Part shown: in pieces, positions 17,529 to 18,728 of the stretch | How positions within the stretch are numbered: position 1 is the stretch's first letter | How the letters are laid out: every line of letters starts with the position of its first letter | From: Verrucomicrobiia bacterium | GTDB lineage: Bacteria; Verrucomicrobiota; Verrucomicrobiia; Opitutales; Opitutaceae | Reading direction: 5' to 3' | Length of the DNA stretch: 18,728 bases | Assembly (NCBI GenBank): GCA_030424825.1 | Contig: JAUHWE010000013.1 | Span: 1-18,728, forward strand | Program-made: the position numbers and the translations under genes | The notes under the pieces: generated by a model | Told to the model about the DNA's origin: nothing | The model's database searches: none | What the model saw: the letters and a program-made list of their open reading frames with translations, nothing else

Positions 17529-17799
17529 TGGGCGAAATGGAGTTATTGGAAAGACGAAGCCACCCGTCTAGAGGCCAGAAGACCAGAGAGCAAGGTGTGT
17601 ATTGTAAAGTTTATCTAGAACCGTGCAGGGGACGGTCAGTGATCTTGAACCGAATGGGAAGAATAGGTTTTCCGTCTCAAGTATTTGCCTTTCAGCTACC
17701 TAACCCTCAAGAAAATTCCACCAATTGTTAAGTTTGCTCTTTGTAGAAGTTGAACCTAGTTTCATTGATTAAACTCCGGGCATTCTTTCTTTATCACCA
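17529..17799. other. Divergent intergenic region, no gene seen
   Basis: A 271-bp gap between the minus-strand fusion gene and the plus-strand phosphotriesterase-like gene must hold both start regions. No coding-like peptide, strong inverted repeat or clear promoter pair was found. Neither gene has a recognisable Shine-Dalgarno sequence. Confidence 0.45.
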
Positions 17800-18728
17800 A
17801 TGAAACTTATAGCGGCATTCTGTTTTGGCATAGCAGTGGGAGCTGGTTTTCCGATCGCCGGCGTATGCGCAGCTGAGTTCGAAGGCTCAATCTTATCGGT
17901 GAATGGGCCAATCTCGGCATCTGACTTGGGCAGAACTCTCAGTCACGAACATATTCTGGTTGATTTTATCGGGGCGGAGGAAAGTGGTTATCACCGATGG
18001 GATCGCGACGAAGTGATATCCGTCATGCTGCCGCGGTTAATGGAGATCAAGAATCTTGGCTACCAGTCGCTTTTTGAATGCACTCCTGCCTTTTTAGGCC
18101 GGGATCCGAGATTGCTCAAACGCTTGTCAGAGCTGAGCGGACTCAACTTAATTACGAATACCGGCTACTATGGGGCGCGGGAGAACAAGTATATCCCCGA
18201 GAGTATCCAAAATTGGCCCATAGCGGATCTCGTAGATAAATGGGTAGAGGAGTTCGAACAGGGGATAGAGGACACGGGCATACGTCCCGGATTCCTGAAA
18301 ATCGGAGTGGACCGCGAAGATAATCTGAGCACGATGCACGAGAAACTGATCCGTGCAGCCTGTCGGGTTCATTTGGCTACAGGGCTGACGATTGCATCGC
18401 ACACCGGACCGTCGCCGGTAGTGTTTCAAATCGCCCAGATTTTGAAAGAAGAAGGCGTGGCGCGGGACGCCTTTATCTGGGTTCACGCGACCCGAGACAT
18501 CCCTGAAAATCACATACGTGCCGCCCGTCTAGGAATGTGGGTCTCGATCGATAATTTGAGAGAAAACGCGAATCTGTTGCGGGCCAATGTCGAACGCATT
18601 GTGGCCTTGAAAGAGGCAGGCTTGCTGGATCGCGTATTGGTTTCCCAGGACGCTGGGTGGTATCGTCCGGGCGAGGAAAACGGCGGTTCAATCGCTCCGT
18701 ATACATTCGTTGAGAAGTCGCTCGTACC
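17800..18728 (+). CDS. Secreted phosphotriesterase-family metal hydrolase (3' end cut by window)
   Basis: An open frame from ATG 17800 runs off the right edge, giving at least 309 residues. The N-terminus is a signal peptide (MKLIAAFCFGIAVGAGFPIA, cleavage likely after VCAA). The mature part matches the amidohydrolase-superfamily phosphotriesterase group. The metal-binding HEH is in LGRTLSHEHILVDF, the bridging lysine is in GFLKIGVD, histidines are in ASHTGPS and WVHATRD, and the catalytic aspartate is in VSQDAGWYRPG. All expected metal ligands are present, so it is probably active. Relatives include phosphotriesterase homology proteins, lactonases and resiniferatoxin-binding-type enzymes; the substrate cannot be told from sequence. 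Secretion sets it apart from the mostly cytoplasmic relatives and fits the extracytoplasmic theme of its neighbours. It is divergent from the fusion gene, with 271 bp between starts. Confidence 0.9.
   Translation, partial: MKLIAAFCFGIAVGAGFPIAGVCAAEFEGSILSVNGPISASDLGRTLSHEHILVDFIGAEESGYHRWDRDEVISVMLPRLMEIKNLGYQSLFECTPAFLGRDPRLLKRLSELSGLNLITNTGYYGARENKYIPESIQNWPIADLVDKWVEEFEQGIEDTGIRPGFLKIGVDREDNLSTMHEKLIRAACRVHLATGLTIASHTGPSPVVFQIAQILKEEGVARDAFIWVHATRDIPENHIRAARLGMWVSIDNLRENANLLRANVERIVALKEAGLLDRVLVSQDAGWYRPGEENGGSIAPYTFVEKSLV

Overview
The window reads as PVC-superphylum DNA, most likely Verrucomicrobiota with Planctomycetota as the alternative. The basis is its family content: paired DUF1549/DUF1553 and DUF1501 genes, a formylglycine-type sulfatase, and a giant DUF1080 / PVC-type dehydrogenase-like / HEAT / cytochrome c fusion ending in the planctomycete-type heme-binding domain. 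Base composition looks close to balanced. Most genes lack a clear Shine-Dalgarno sequence, which is also common in this group. No rRNA, tRNA, CRISPR array or intact transposase was seen.

Layout, left to right. (1) 70-3658, plus strand: a two-gene unit of a secreted DUF1549/DUF1553 protein with one CxxCH motif and no N-terminal cytochrome domain, followed by a Tat-exported DUF1501 protein. (2) 3721-5311: a divergent pair of small cytoplasmic proteins, DUF2071 (minus) and DUF1905/YdeI-like (plus). (3) 5312-6128: a gene-poor stretch holding remnants of at least two degraded genes, one a small membrane protein with an in-frame stop and a 19-bp tandem repeat. (4) 6144-8366, plus: a secreted sulfatase fused to a beta-repeat surface domain. 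(5) 8456-8532: a long hairpin between convergent genes. (6) 9960-8539 and 13064-9966, minus: a second DUF1549/DUF1553 plus DUF1501 unit, this time with a full N-terminal cytochrome c domain. (7) 17528-13311, minus: the 1405-residue multi-domain fusion. (8) 17800 to the right edge, plus: the 5' part of a secreted phosphotriesterase-family metal hydrolase.

Inferred joint role: nearly every large gene carries an export signal and several carry c-type heme motifs. This fits an envelope or periplasmic apparatus for breaking down sulfated glycans or related compounds, with sulfate-ester removal (sulfatase), possible 3-keto-sugar chemistry (DUF1080), oxidation (dehydrogenase-like propeller with cytochrome c) and lactone/ester hydrolysis (phosphotriesterase-like). 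The biochemical role of the recurring PSD1/DUF1501 pair is not established. Its presence twice in this window, with different cytochrome content, is the best candidate here for an undescribed system.
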